NCBI GenBank assembly: GCA_003155915.1
Contig: PMFA01000006.1
Location: forward strand, 118,246 to 159,637
Reading direction: 5' to 3'
Length of the DNA: 41,392 bases
DNA from: Acidimicrobiaceae bacterium
Lineage (GTDB): Bacteria > Actinomycetota > Acidimicrobiia > Acidimicrobiales > RAAP-2
Below are positions 1 to 9,991 of this stretch, piece by piece. The notes under the pieces are model-generated. The model worked only from the letters and a program-made list of their open reading frames with translations, was not told where the DNA came from and searched no databases. Position numbers and translations under genes: made by a program. Numbering within the stretch: the first letter of the stretch is position 1; each line of letters begins with the position of its first letter.

Positions 1-1518
<1,518 letters not shown>

Positions 1519-1544
1519 CCCACCCCCCCAGGGTAGGGAATTTG

Positions 1545-1574
1545 AAAGGCCGAGTCGGAGACGACTCGGCCTTT
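1545..1574 (+). terminator. Rho-independent terminator of groEL
   Basis: A perfect 13-bp stem (1545-1557 with 1562-1574) closes a GAGA tetraloop; its ends are AAAGGCC and GGCCTTT and it is followed by CCCTTT. It lies 26 bases after the groEL stop and has the classic terminator shape. Confidence 0.9.
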
Positions 1575-1995
1575 CCCTTTGGGTTGAGGACTCGTAGTGT
1601 TCAATTCACAACAACCTTGAAGTTTCAACGATGTCAATCTCTGACCCCCGTTGATGGTGGCAATCGGCCCCGGTCCGCTGCCCCAGTTAGACCAAATGCT
1701 GGGCTCGATCGACCCCTGAGCGGGGTTTCAGCGTCAGGAAAAAGCCTTCGGATCGGTCCTCTAAGGCGTCCAAAAGTCTGTCCTAAAGAAACCGCCCCTG
1801 AAAGTTGATTGACGATGGACAGGTCGATTCGCTCCGATTTGGTAATCCACGGGATTTCCGATCTATCCACTCTCAGGGATCAAGTCGACTTGGAGCCCGA
1901 CTCACCGGCATTATTGAGGCACACTTCGAGACTCGAGATCGATTCCTAAGCGATTTTCACCAGGTCTCATCGAAAATGGGCTTGGATTGGCCACT

Positions 1996-2012
1996 GCTCC
2001 GGTCCCACCAGG
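1996..2012 (-). repeat. Dispersed motif copy 1
   Basis: Plus-strand core GCTCCGGTCCCACCAGG, followed by AAGAATGA, close to the extended consensus AAKAACGA. Read in the sense of the downstream-facing surface gene it would encode I-L-P-G-G-T-G-A. Same orientation as all other copies. Confidence 0.7.
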
Positions 2013-2276
2013 AAGAATGAATGCAGAGGTGATTCCAGGTGCTTGCGGACCGTTTTCCTGAATTCCTTTGATTTACTGGAAGACATCCCAACGACTCCAA
2101 CATCGAAGGGAGACGATCGGGGGAGTTCGAAGATCGGAATTGGAGGTGTCGGGCGTTACCGGTTCGCCCCGGTCGGGATTTCTCAACTGCTCCGGACGGT
2201 ACGAATGAGAGTTCGAACGAGTCGTTTCCTAGGCGAACGATCAAGATAAAGGCATCTACTGCCTCCAAAAGTGGGT

Positions 2277-2293
2277 GCTCCGGTCCCACCAGG
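2277..2293 (-). repeat. Dispersed motif copy 2
   Basis: Core identical to copy 1 (GCTCCGGTCCCACCAGG), extended by AGTAACGATTTC. It is 281 bases after copy 1. Flanks beyond about 27 bases are unrelated. Confidence 0.7.
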
Positions 2294-2810
2294 AGTAACG
2301 ATTTCACAGTGAGTCTCCCTTTAATGCCCGCTGGGCCAATAAATGGCCCGAAAGCGGCTCGGTCGCCGCAAATCAGAGACTCGGTATGTTCCAGATTCAT
2401 GAAATCTCCTTCGCGATGATGCGCTGCTTCTCTTGGACTGTGACTCACGGGAGGTAAACGGGGATTCCACTACCCTCCAGGGACAGATGCAGTCGGCGGT
2501 GCTCAGATCTGCGAATTGGGGGGTGGGATCAGGGCGCGAGTTGTCCGACGGCCAATATGGCCGAGCTTCGTCTCGGTCATCTGATCGGGTTTCCCGAGAG
2601 CGACTGGCCCTCCATCCACTCTCGAGATGAGGATGGGATTGAGCCGCGCGATCCTGACCTCAAATTTGGTCCCCCAAGATCTGTAATAGCTCCCGTTGGA
2701 GGTTCGGGCTGAGAATGTTGGACGGCAGATCATGGTCTGCGGAGCCGCACTCTGGCGCTCGGGCAAATTTCTAGGCTTCAAAAGGAACGTTTGAGCCTGT
2801 GAAACGTGTC

Positions 2811-2827
2811 GCTCCGGTCCCACCAGG
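2811..2827 (-). repeat. Dispersed motif copy 3
   Basis: Core identical to copies 1 and 2, extended by AAGAACGATTTT. On the minus strand CCTGGTGGGACCGGAGCGA differs at one base of 19 from the coding copy at 5222 in the surface-protein gene. Confidence 0.7.
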
Positions 2828-3181
2828 AAGAACGATTTTCTTGGAGATACCTTGAGAAGTCAAATTGAGTCATATTCGACGATTTTCGGCGCTGAAGAAG
2901 AGGGAACAGTGGCCAAGTGAGGTCCCGCGACGCCAACTCGCGGCCCTTGAATCCAGTCCAACAAGTTGAATTGGAACCTTCTCGACCTAGGCACCCCCCT
3001 GAGTTGGAGGTCCGAGGAGTTCGCTGACCACGTCTCGTGCTCCTTCCTGGGGTCAATTTGATCTATTTCAGCCGTGGGTTGAAATCCAAATGGCTGAATC
3101 CCGTCTCGAGCGACCCGAAGATCCGGTCCATTTCGTTGTCATGGTCAAGGAGAAAGTAAATAAAGGTCGACTTTGGACGTC

Positions 3182-3198
3182 GCTCCGGTCTCACCAGG
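3182..3198 (-). repeat. Dispersed motif copy 4
   Basis: Core GCTCCGGTCTCACCAGG (one C-to-T change), extended by AATAACGGA. It shares the GTC before the core with copy 3. Confidence 0.7.
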
Positions 3199-3873
3199 AA
3201 TAACGGAATCTCTTCATCTCGCTGGCGGAAAGTTGCAAAGCCCTATCGTCTATGTTTCGGCCTGCTTTGGAGAGGTTTCAATGGACTGTTGGCTGGCCAA
3301 AATCGCCGAGATCAGCCAGGTCGAAGTCCAATATCGCCTTGTCAACCTTGCCGTCATTCGAACCTTCCTAAGCCGGCGGGATTGAACTCTTGGCAAGCGA
3401 GATCGAGGACCCGAAAGGAGAGTCCCGGACTCCACGCATCTCGGATCCAGATACACGACGCAGATCCTTTTCCCGGTTTTGGCATGAAGAGCCGAATCAG
3501 TCGTCTCCGATGGCTCTCGAAGGAAGGTCAAGGCTGTCCCTCGAGAAAACTCAATCCTCGGAGGCTCCGGAGTTGCGGCCGTCGGACTGGGCCGAACCGA
3601 CCAAGTCAGGGATCGGAAGAACTTCTAGGAGGGGGGGTACCCCTCTGGTCAACACGCACCGGTTTAGCCGAGACAATCTTGCCCCGAACTGACGCCTTGG
3701 AGGTTCCAGGTCTTAAAGCGATGCCTTGGGGATTCTTTCAGCTGCCTTCGGACGGGACTTTTCCGAGGGAATCCGTTCAACAATTACGTGGCGATACGAC
3801 TTTGAGTTGTGGCAAGTGATGTTCGGATCAGTCGAGGACCCAAAGTCGGTAATTTTGGAGTGGACACGTAGGT

Positions 3874-3890
3874 GTTCCGGTCTCACCAGG
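3874..3890 (-). repeat. Dispersed motif copy 5
   Basis: Core GTTCCGGTCTCACCAGG, extended by AATGACTTG. It is 692 bases after copy 4, the widest gap between the non-coding copies. Confidence 0.65.
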
Positions 3891-4152
3891 AATGACTTGT
3901 TGACCCTCGATCCTCCAGAAGGGGTTGAATTACCACCGGAAGGGATGACTTCAGTGCCGTTTCGATGAGTTCTCGCCGATGGGAGAACCGGACGAAGGCA
4001 ATTGCCTTCGTCATTGGCCAATACGGTGACGCCAGCCCGACTGAGAATTCTGGCCTCGCTCGTCAGGTTTTGGCCGGGCAAGTCATGCCAACCGCTGCAC
4101 GATCCGGCTTCGAACTGCCAGTTCAGCTACTTCGAACCTTCAAAGTACCGTC

Positions 4153-4169
4153 GTTCCGGTCTCATCAGG
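4153..4169 (-). repeat. Dispersed motif copy 6
   Basis: Core GTTCCGGTCTCATCAGG, extended by TCGAACGA. The CATCAGG form is the one seen in the three copies inside the adjacent gene (4439, 5222, 5570). Spacing to copy 5 is 279 bases and to the coding copy at 4439 it is 286. Confidence 0.65.
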
Positions 4170-4293
4170 TCGAACGAATTGTCCCTTAAAGGCTCAGCGT
4201 CGCCGGGATCGAGTCCGATCGACTTGGATTGCCGATTTCTCGGTCCGTTCGGGCCTGAAGTGGGAGCCAAACGATGGATGGCTTGGTCTGTCC

Positions 4294-6879
4294 CTAACTG
4301 GCGAGTGTGATTGTCACGGACTGAGCGGGGCTCGTGTTCTCCAGCGTGGCCGTCATAACGACGGAATCACCTGGTCCAGCGTTCCGACTAAGCGTGAAAG
4401 TGCTCGACGAAGCCGATTGACCGTTCACAATGGACAGTGTTCCGGTCCCATCAGGAACGACATTTCCCGCTCCCGTGGCCTGAACATCGATCAAGAGGGG
4501 ACTCGCGGAGGTATTTATGGTCGCATTTCCGTATTGATCCTCGAGTTGGACCGCTGCCGTGAGGACGTTGCCACTCGAGTCCGATTCGCCGGTCGAGGAG
4601 CAGGCTAGGGAACCAACCCCCCCTGTGCACGACAGCGCGGGGGAGGTATTCGTGGATATCCCCGTGAGCCCGATGCCGGCAATTGCCGAGGCGGGATTCA
4701 CGGTGATGACCTGGGAGCCGGTCTGGGTACCGTTCGTCAAGGTCGCGGTCAAATCGGCCGATTCGGCGTCGAAGAGCTTGACGCTCAGCACGTTGGCGCC
4801 GTCGACGAATCCGTTGGCGAAGGTGACGGCCGAGTTGCCCGCTCCACAGGTCCCCGGTTCCGGATAATCGGGGGTGGTTCCGCTTGGGGCGTTGTCGGGG
4901 CCGCTGAAGGTGACACATTGGGCCCCGGTGAAGTTGGTGTCGACGTTCTTGTACGGGTCGAGGGCGGTCAGGCGGACGTTGAACTGCACGCCGGCCGTCT
5001 GGGTGTCGGAGTCGGGGATGACGGCAAAGCTGTGCAGGGTACCCGGGGTCACGTTGATCGAGGTCGACCCGAAGTGAAGCGTCGGAACATCGGTCGCCAC
5101 AAGGTCCACGAGCTGGGAATCGTAGAAGGTGAGGCTCGGAGCGTCCCCATTGGTGGTCAATCCGGCCGTAAAAGTGACCTGGGAGTCGCCAGCGCCGCAA
5201 TTTTGCGGTATCGGATAACTCGCTCCGGTCCCATCAGGTGCATTGGACGCACCGCTAAAGGCGATGCATTCGTTTCCGGTGTAGTTCGTATCGATGTTTT
5301 GGTACTGATCGAGGGCTGTCAGGCCCACGCTGATGGGAGTTCCGGCCACTGGCGAGGTGTCGGAGGGAGCCAAAGTGAAGGAATCCAGGGCGGCCGGTCC
5401 AACGTTGAGATTCAGCGATCCGCTCGCCCCGCTGGACGGGTCCGTCGCGACCAGGGTCAAGTTCTGAGCGTCGTAGAGGGTGACCGGGACGATGTCGGAG
5501 CCGTTCGCCTGGCCGGCGGCGAAGGTGACTTGAGTGTCCGGGGCGCAACTTCCGATCGTTCCGAAGCTCGCGCCGGTCCCATCAGGCGCATTGGATGCGC
5601 CGCTAAAGGCAATGCACTGGCTTCCGGAGTAGCTGGTATCGATGTTTCCGTACAAATCGAGTGCCGTGAGGCTGAGTGGGAACTGCGATCCGGCGACTTC
5701 GGCCGCGGACGCACCGAGGTTGAAGGTCTTGGGGTCGCCGGGCGACACGGTGAGGCCAGCGAATCCGATCACCCCGGTGGTCACGTCTCGAGCGTTGAGG
5801 ACCCCCCCTGCCGCATCGAACAGGGTGACCATCGGTGCGTCCCCGTTGATGGCCACTCCGGCCGCGAAAGTGACCGAAGATCCGCTTGAGCAACCCCCCG
5901 GAGCCGGATAACTCGGGTTGGCCCCATTTGGAGAGGCCGCCGGACCAGAGAAGACGACGCACTTTGAGCCGGTGTAGTTCGTGTCGACGTTGCCGTACTC
6001 GTCAAAGGCGCTCAAATTCGTGGCGAAGGGCACGCCCGCGGTCGGTGTCGGCGTCTGCGGGGCCACAACCAAGGTCTGCAAAATTCCTGGTGCGACCGAA
6101 AGGGTGGTCGAACTGGTTACTCCGGAGGGAACATCAGTCACATTCAGGCTCGTTGCTTGGGCGTCGAAGAGTGTCATATTGGCGGTTCCGACCCCGTTGG
6201 CGAACTCCACGAGATTTCCGCCGGGACAGGTACCGAGATTGGTGTAACTGGGGACCCGTCCGTTGGGCGCGTTGAACGGACCCATGAAGCTGAGGCACTC
6301 CGGACCGTTGTAGCCAGTGAAGACCGCTCCGTATTGGTCGTAGGCAATGATGCCAAGGCTCGTGTTAGCGCCCGCAACCGGTGTCGGAGTGATCAAATCC
6401 AGGTTCAACGAGGTCAGAACGGGTGCCGGCACGATCACGTTTGTGCTGGTGGCACCGGAGGACCACGATCTGAATACCGCAGTGACCGTGTAGGTGTAGG
6501 TATTAGACGCCACATTGGTGTCCTGGCACGTCAGCGACGTCGTCAAGGCGGTGGGCGAGGTTCCACACGCCGGAGTCGACGTCGATCCCAGGTTCTGAGT
6601 CACGTAGTAGCCGTCCAGGACGATCCCGCTTGGCTCGGCCGGGGCGCTCCATGAGACGTCGACCGTCCTCACGCTGGGGACGGGGAATGTGGCCACGACA
6701 TTCGTTGGCGGGTTGAGAGTTGCCACCTTGGCGCCGCCACCGCCCGTTCCAGCAGAGCTGAAATACGACCAGGCGGCGTTACCCAGCGCGAAGGAAAGGG
6801 CGATGATCCAGAGAAGGACGAAGAACATCGCGATTCGACGGCCGAAGTGGACCTTCTGGCGAGTGGTTGTCGAGTTCAT
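4294..6879 (-). CDS. Exported surface protein: SipW-type signal, FN3 domain, five ~115-aa repeats
   Basis: 861 residues from the ATG at 6879. That ATG overlaps the TGA of the upstream gene as ATGA, so it is preferred over the longer frame starting at 6942. Residues 1-50 have a basic stretch, a hydrophobic segment (about 17-37) and AAWSYFSSAGTGGGGA, typical of SipW/CalY-type signal regions. A fibronectin-III-like domain follows (about 56-145), then five repeats of about 115 residues (about 153-730). Repeat hallmarks are TALDxYGNxDTxYTG, a C-x-x-FSG-x-x-NAPDGTGASY block with a second Cys, VTFAxG and VTLFDA. A divergent Ig-like C-terminal domain ends in VTITLAS. No LPXTG or transmembrane anchor is seen. 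Conserved Cys pairs in each repeat may form disulfides. The role is inferred to be adhesive or structural at the cell surface. Three copies of the dispersed motif fall in its coding sequence. Confidence 0.85.
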   Translation of the reverse strand: MNSTTTRQKVHFGRRIAMFFVLLWIIALSFALGNAAWSYFSSAGTGGGGAKVATLNPPTNVVATFPVPSVRTVDVSWSAPAEPSGIVLDGYYVTQNLGSTSTPACGTSPTALTTSLTCQDTNVASNTYTYTVTAVFRSWSSGATSTNVIVPAPVLTSLNLDLITPTPVAGANTSLGIIAYDQYGAVFTGYNGPECLSFMGPFNAPNGRVPSYTNLGTCPGGNLVEFANGVGTANMTLFDAQATSLNVTDVPSGVTSSTTLSVAPGILQTLVVAPQTPTPTAGVPFATNLSAFDEYGNVDTNYTGSKCVVFSGPAASPNGANPSYPAPGGCSSGSSVTFAAGVAINGDAPMVTLFDAAGGVLNARDVTTGVIGFAGLTVSPGDPKTFNLGASAAEVAGSQFPLSLTALDLYGNIDTSYSGSQCIAFSGASNAPDGTGASFGTIGSCAPDTQVTFAAGQANGSDIVPVTLYDAQNLTLVATDPSSGASGSLNLNVGPAALDSFTLAPSDTSPVAGTPISVGLTALDQYQNIDTNYTGNECIAFSGASNAPDGTGASYPIPQNCGAGDSQVTFTAGLTTNGDAPSLTFYDSQLVDLVATDVPTLHFGSTSINVTPGTLHSFAVIPDSDTQTAGVQFNVRLTALDPYKNVDTNFTGAQCVTFSGPDNAPSGTTPDYPEPGTCGAGNSAVTFANGFVDGANVLSVKLFDAESADLTATLTNGTQTGSQVITVNPASAIAGIGLTGISTNTSPALSCTGGVGSLACSSTGESDSSGNVLTAAVQLEDQYGNATINTSASPLLIDVQATGAGNVVPDGTGTLSIVNGQSASSSTFTLSRNAGPGDSVVMTATLENTSPAQSVTITLAS

Positions 6880-8630
6880 GGGCTCACCACGGTGCAGTTG
6901 GTCAGGGTGTCGTGGAAGTAGGAAGCCGGCGTTCCATGCCACGAGGAGGGGGGGGTGGGTAGATGACAGACGTTGGCGTGATGGGCGGCACCGGTGAAGG
7001 TGTTCCCTGAGCCGGCCCCAAGAAACACGGTGTCGCTGCCACCAGAGCCGGTAATCGTGTTCTGGCTGCCCTGGATCGTCACGTCATCGGTGCCAGAACC
7101 CAGCAGTATTTGGTTGGAAGAACCACTTCCGACGTTGACGACGTCGTTCCCATTGCCCAAAGCGACGTGATTGCCGCTGCCGTTGCCAACCGAGACAGTG
7201 TCGTTTCCACCACCGAGGGTGATCTGGTTGGTCCCGTCGCCCACTTGGACGTCGTCGTTGCCATTTCCCACGAAGATGCCGTTGTTGCCGTTGCCGCAGG
7301 TGACTTCGTTACGGCCGTTCCCACCGGAGTAGACGTTGTTCCCGTCGCCACCCCAGAAACAATTGCTGCCGTTGTTCCCGTAGACCTGGAACGAGCCGCT
7401 GGGAATCCAGAAGAAGTTGTTCCCGGAGGAGCCCTGGATGTTGGGTGATCCGGGCGAACCGTAGAACCAGTCGTTGTAGGTGTCGCTGCAGTGCCCGGGC
7501 TTGGCAATCACGACTTGGACAATCACCGGCGACGTGCTCGCGGCGAAGGTTGAGTCGCCGTTATAGACCGCGAACAGGCTGTCGGAGCCCAACGGCAGCG
7601 TAGACGTGGTCATCGTCGCTTTTCCGTTTGCAGTAAGGGTTTCCGTGCCGATCAGGGAGTGTGACGTGATCGGTGTACCGAGATAAAAACTGACGGTTCC
7701 AGTCGCTGTTGGACCTGATGGGACCGAAGGAGTGCCAAAAACACTCGCAGTGAGCGAAACGGGGAAGCCAACGACCGAAGGATTGGGCCACGAAGTCAAA
7801 ATCGACGCCGATTTTCGAGTCGACTGGACGAGCTGATTCAGCACCGAGGACGTCGAATTCTCGAAGTTCCCGTCGGAGTTCGTGAAGACTGCTGTGATCG
7901 GATGTGTTCCGGTCACGAGGTAGGTCGGGGGTGTGCAGGTTGCTGTGGACGATCCGTCGGGGTTCCCAGAGACTGGCACGTTGGAGCAAATCGTGATGGA
8001 GCCGTCTTTGAAGGTCACAGTTCCGGTTGGACTGTTGGAATTGTGGTGATTTCCGCTGCCATCACCGGAAACGACAGTGGCCGTATAGGTAACGGACTGT
8101 CCCACCACCGACGGATTGTGCGATGAACTCAAAAGGGTTGACGTCGAGGGAACGACGTTGAAGGTTGCCGTTCCTTGGAAATCGAACCTGAACGTCGTGT
8201 TCTCACATGAATCTTGGTTCTTGTGGGTTTCGAACAGCGAAATCGGGACTGGTACCGAGTTCGAACCCTGGGCCGGAACCACCAGTGAGCCCGTAAAGGT
8301 CGTTGCGGCGTAACTGAGGTTGACGATTGGGCACCCGGCCGGTGCCGTAACCGATGAGATGCTCATCGTTGTTACCGTGATCGGGACCGTCAGCGGGTTG
8401 TGCGCGGTGTACCAGAGGTAACGGGAGACCCCGGGGTAGAGCAGGGCTGGCGTCTGCGTCGTTGATGAACTGCTGATCGTGTTCGTAATAGTGAACTTGG
8501 GCTGGTGATCAAGGGAGCTGTGGGCAATGGACGTGCAAGCAGCGGCAACGGACGCGACAAGGACTGCGCTGGTGACGGCAATCGCCCCTCCCTTCGCTAT
8601 TTCCTTTAACCGCCCGAACTTCTTCAACAT
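6876..8630 (-). CDS. Secreted Ig-like protein with C-terminal RTX-like beta-roll repeats
   Basis: 584 residues from the ATG at 8630 (a GTG directly before it at 8633 is an alternative). Numbering from that GTG: a signal peptide spans about 1-33 ending VAAAC, only a weak lipobox. An N-terminal domain to about 160 carries HKNQDSCEN, matching the C-terminal domain of the protein at 8846-9991. Two Ig-like repeats (about 163-270 and 273-375) each contain NPSVVG and TGTVxF. A glycine/asparagine/aspartate-rich block (about 395-545) repeats GNGNDDV, GGGNDTV and GNGNDVVNVG. That block resembles calcium-binding RTX nonapeptides but is richer in Asn than classic GGxGxDxx. Four or more cysteines suggest extracellular folding. 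The stop overlaps the next gene as ATGA, so the two surface proteins are probably translated together. Function is inferred: a secreted cell-surface or matrix protein. Confidence 0.85.
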   Translation of the reverse strand: MLKKFGRLKEIAKGGAIAVTSAVLVASVAAACTSIAHSSLDHQPKFTITNTISSSSTTQTPALLYPGVSRYLWYTAHNPLTVPITVTTMSISSVTAPAGCPIVNLSYAATTFTGSLVVPAQGSNSVPVPISLFETHKNQDSCENTTFRFDFQGTATFNVVPSTSTLLSSSHNPSVVGQSVTYTATVVSGDGSGNHHNSNSPTGTVTFKDGSITICSNVPVSGNPDGSSTATCTPPTYLVTGTHPITAVFTNSDGNFENSTSSVLNQLVQSTRKSASILTSWPNPSVVGFPVSLTASVFGTPSVPSGPTATGTVSFYLGTPITSHSLIGTETLTANGKATMTTSTLPLGSDSLFAVYNGDSTFAASTSPVIVQVVIAKPGHCSDTYNDWFYGSPGSPNIQGSSGNNFFWIPSGSFQVYGNNGSNCFWGGDGNNVYSGGNGRNEVTCGNGNNGIFVGNGNDDVQVGDGTNQITLGGGNDTVSVGNGSGNHVALGNGNDVVNVGSGSSNQILLGSGTDDVTIQGSQNTITGSGGSDTVFLGAGSGNTFTGAAHHANVCHLPTPPSSWHGTPASYFHDTLTNCTVVSP

Positions 8631-8676
8631 CACCTGTATCTATCTCTTGATACGTCTTCGTGTTCTTTTGGTGCCC

Positions 8677-8729
8677 GCCGGTCGGCCGGGGAGTGGAAGG
8701 ATTCTCCACAGCCCGGCCGATCGACCGGC
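8677..8729 (-). promoter_or_regulatory. Long GC-rich stem-loop in the leader of the RTX-like gene
   Basis: GCCGGTCG plus GCCGGG (8677-8690) pair with CCCGGCC and CGACCGGC (8712-8729), leaving a small bulge. An inner GTGGA/TCCAC stem (8693-8697 with 8705-8709) closes the loop. It lies about 45 bases upstream of the start at 8630 and about 115 bases past the stop of the preceding gene. There is no T-run on the minus-strand 3' side, so a leader or attenuator role, or mRNA-end protection, is more likely than intrinsic termination. No known riboswitch class was recognised. Confidence 0.5.
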
Positions 8730-8845
8730 AATGAAGGCGCAATCATGAGATTGGCCCTCATTGAGTTGCTGCTATTTCCTGGTCCGACGTCTAACCATCC
8801 ACAAAAGAACGTGATTGGCATGAGACCTCGAACGGGGAGCATTGA

Positions 8846-9991
8846 CTAGTTGGACGAGAAGCCCAGAGTTACCACTTGGTTCTCGCAATTGTCCTGGTTG
8901 GCATGATCATCGGTCATCGAAATCGTCGTACCGGTGGCGTCATAAACGGTCGTCCCCGGTGCAACAGTGCCGCCAATCGTTGCTGGGTTGACCCCCCCAA
9001 TCGAGTACATGCTGATGTTGCAGGCTTCCACCGGGAGGGGAATTGAGCCAGTAGTTACTGATACCGCAGAAGTCGTCACCTGATTGACAAACACGGGAGA
9101 TGAACCCGGATTCGTGATGGCGAAGCTCACCGGTACGGGTGGACCGCCTGGGTACAGCTCCAGAGCTGAGCCGCCCACAACGTTGAACTCCACCGCCGGA
9201 ATGTCGTCACTGCCCGCAAGAACTTGTGTCGGAGTGCCGTAAGCGTTGAATTCCTGCGATAGACCGCAGTCCGTCACCAACTTCTCAAAAACACCGGCCG
9301 ATAGCCCGGTCATGCACGCTGGGAAATCGTTGTTGTTCCCGAATGTGTCAGACAACTCAATTGTCCCCGGGGTCGTGTCGGTCCCAATCAAAAGATTTGT
9401 TCCCGAACTGGATAGGGCGATGTTCAAACTGCCTTCGCCAGCTGCGTCTCCGGGAGGACTGGGGAGCGGGTCATTGAAAGTGAAACCGTAGGCAAACTCT
9501 CGCGCAACGTAGAGGTTCTGAGACGCCAGTTCGAAGGTGAGATCCTGCGTCAAAGGTTTGACTCCGTTTACAATCGCTGGTCCAATGTTGAAGGTTTCCG
9601 TGTTGGTAAAGGGTCCGGCAACCGTGTTGTTGATGGACAAGGTTATTGACGCCCCAGTAATCGCAGGACCCCAGTTCCGGACCGCCAAGACCACCGAAGT
9701 GAGCTGCTGGTAAGAGCCAGGATTGGCCAACGTGATGTCGTTTCCGAACTCGCTCGGTCCGTCACAGCCTGCCAGGCACTGGTCTTCCGTGTAAGTATTC
9801 GACGGAATGAGGCTGTCGTAGCCCGCACCGACCTGGCTGATGGTCACATTGGTGCCCGTCCCTGTCTGGGCCGAACCGTTCCCGCTTCCGCTTGAGGTGA
9901 AGTAGGCGACTGCGAGCCCACTTGCCCCGGCGATGAGGCCAACGGTCAAACCAATGACCGCCATCCTCCGTTTTGAACTAATCAACTTCAT
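8846..9991 (-). CDS. Exported SipW-type-signal protein (TasA/CalY-like signal), unknown function
   Basis: 381 residues. The start at 9991 has a good ribosome site (AGGAGA, 5 bases before ATG). Residues 1-46 are MKLISSKRR, a hydrophobic stretch, then AVAYFTSSGSGNGSAQTGTG, the pattern of SipW-processed proteins; the surface protein at 4294-6879 has a similar one. The central 150 residues are beta-rich and contain cysteine pairs (EDQCLAGCDG, DFPACMTG, VTDCGLS). The last ~110 residues, ending DDHANQDNCENQVVTLGFSSN, match the N-terminal domain of the RTX-like protein encoded next, including NQDxCEN. No cognate SipW peptidase gene lies in the window. The protein could be a fibre or cell-wall-associated subunit, which is inference. 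It is the first gene of the minus-strand surface cluster and follows a structured leader. Confidence 0.8.
   Translation of the reverse strand: MKLISSKRRMAVIGLTVGLIAGASGLAVAYFTSSGSGNGSAQTGTGTNVTISQVGAGYDSLIPSNTYTEDQCLAGCDGPSEFGNDITLANPGSYQQLTSVVLAVRNWGPAITGASITLSINNTVAGPFTNTETFNIGPAIVNGVKPLTQDLTFELASQNLYVAREFAYGFTFNDPLPSPPGDAAGEGSLNIALSSSGTNLLIGTDTTPGTIELSDTFGNNNDFPACMTGLSAGVFEKLVTDCGLSQEFNAYGTPTQVLAGSDDIPAVEFNVVGGSALELYPGGPPVPVSFAITNPGSSPVFVNQVTTSAVSVTTGSIPLPVEACNISMYSIGGVNPATIGGTVAPGTTVYDATGTTISMTDDHANQDNCENQVVTLGFSSN

Larger units (their letters stand above)
1575..4293. other. 2.7-kb region without a convincing gene, carrying a dispersed motif
   Basis: No open frame here looks like a protein: the candidates are short, have no recognisable domains, lack ribosome-binding sites and overlap each other on both strands. 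Base composition is visibly less GC-rich than the neighbouring genes. The region lies directly 3' of the minus-strand surface-protein gene ending at 4294. Its only clear organisation is six copies of a conserved 17-bp core, all in the same orientation, at 1996, 2277, 2811, 3182, 3874 and 4153. Sequences between copies do not align with each other by eye. Small inverted repeats occur, such as GGGCCA/TGGCCC near 2335-2350. It may be a decayed gene tail, an untranslated RNA region, or an array of protein-binding sites. Confidence 0.6.

Noticed and set aside
1957-2448. 163-codon minus-strand frame in the gene-free region
   Set aside because: No ribosome site, no domain, low-GC codon use unlike neighbours, and overlapping plus-strand frames of similar quality.
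1996-4169. CRISPR array or integron attC sites as explanation for the dispersed motif
   Set aside because: Spacing is 279-692 bases and irregular, so not CRISPR. The core lacks the GTTRRRY-type ends and cassette genes expected of attC sites.
7714-7726. CCTGATGGGACCG on the plus strand, resembling the dispersed motif
   Set aside because: Opposite orientation to all other copies, only 13 bases, and it encodes an unrelated SGPTAT-type segment; probably chance.
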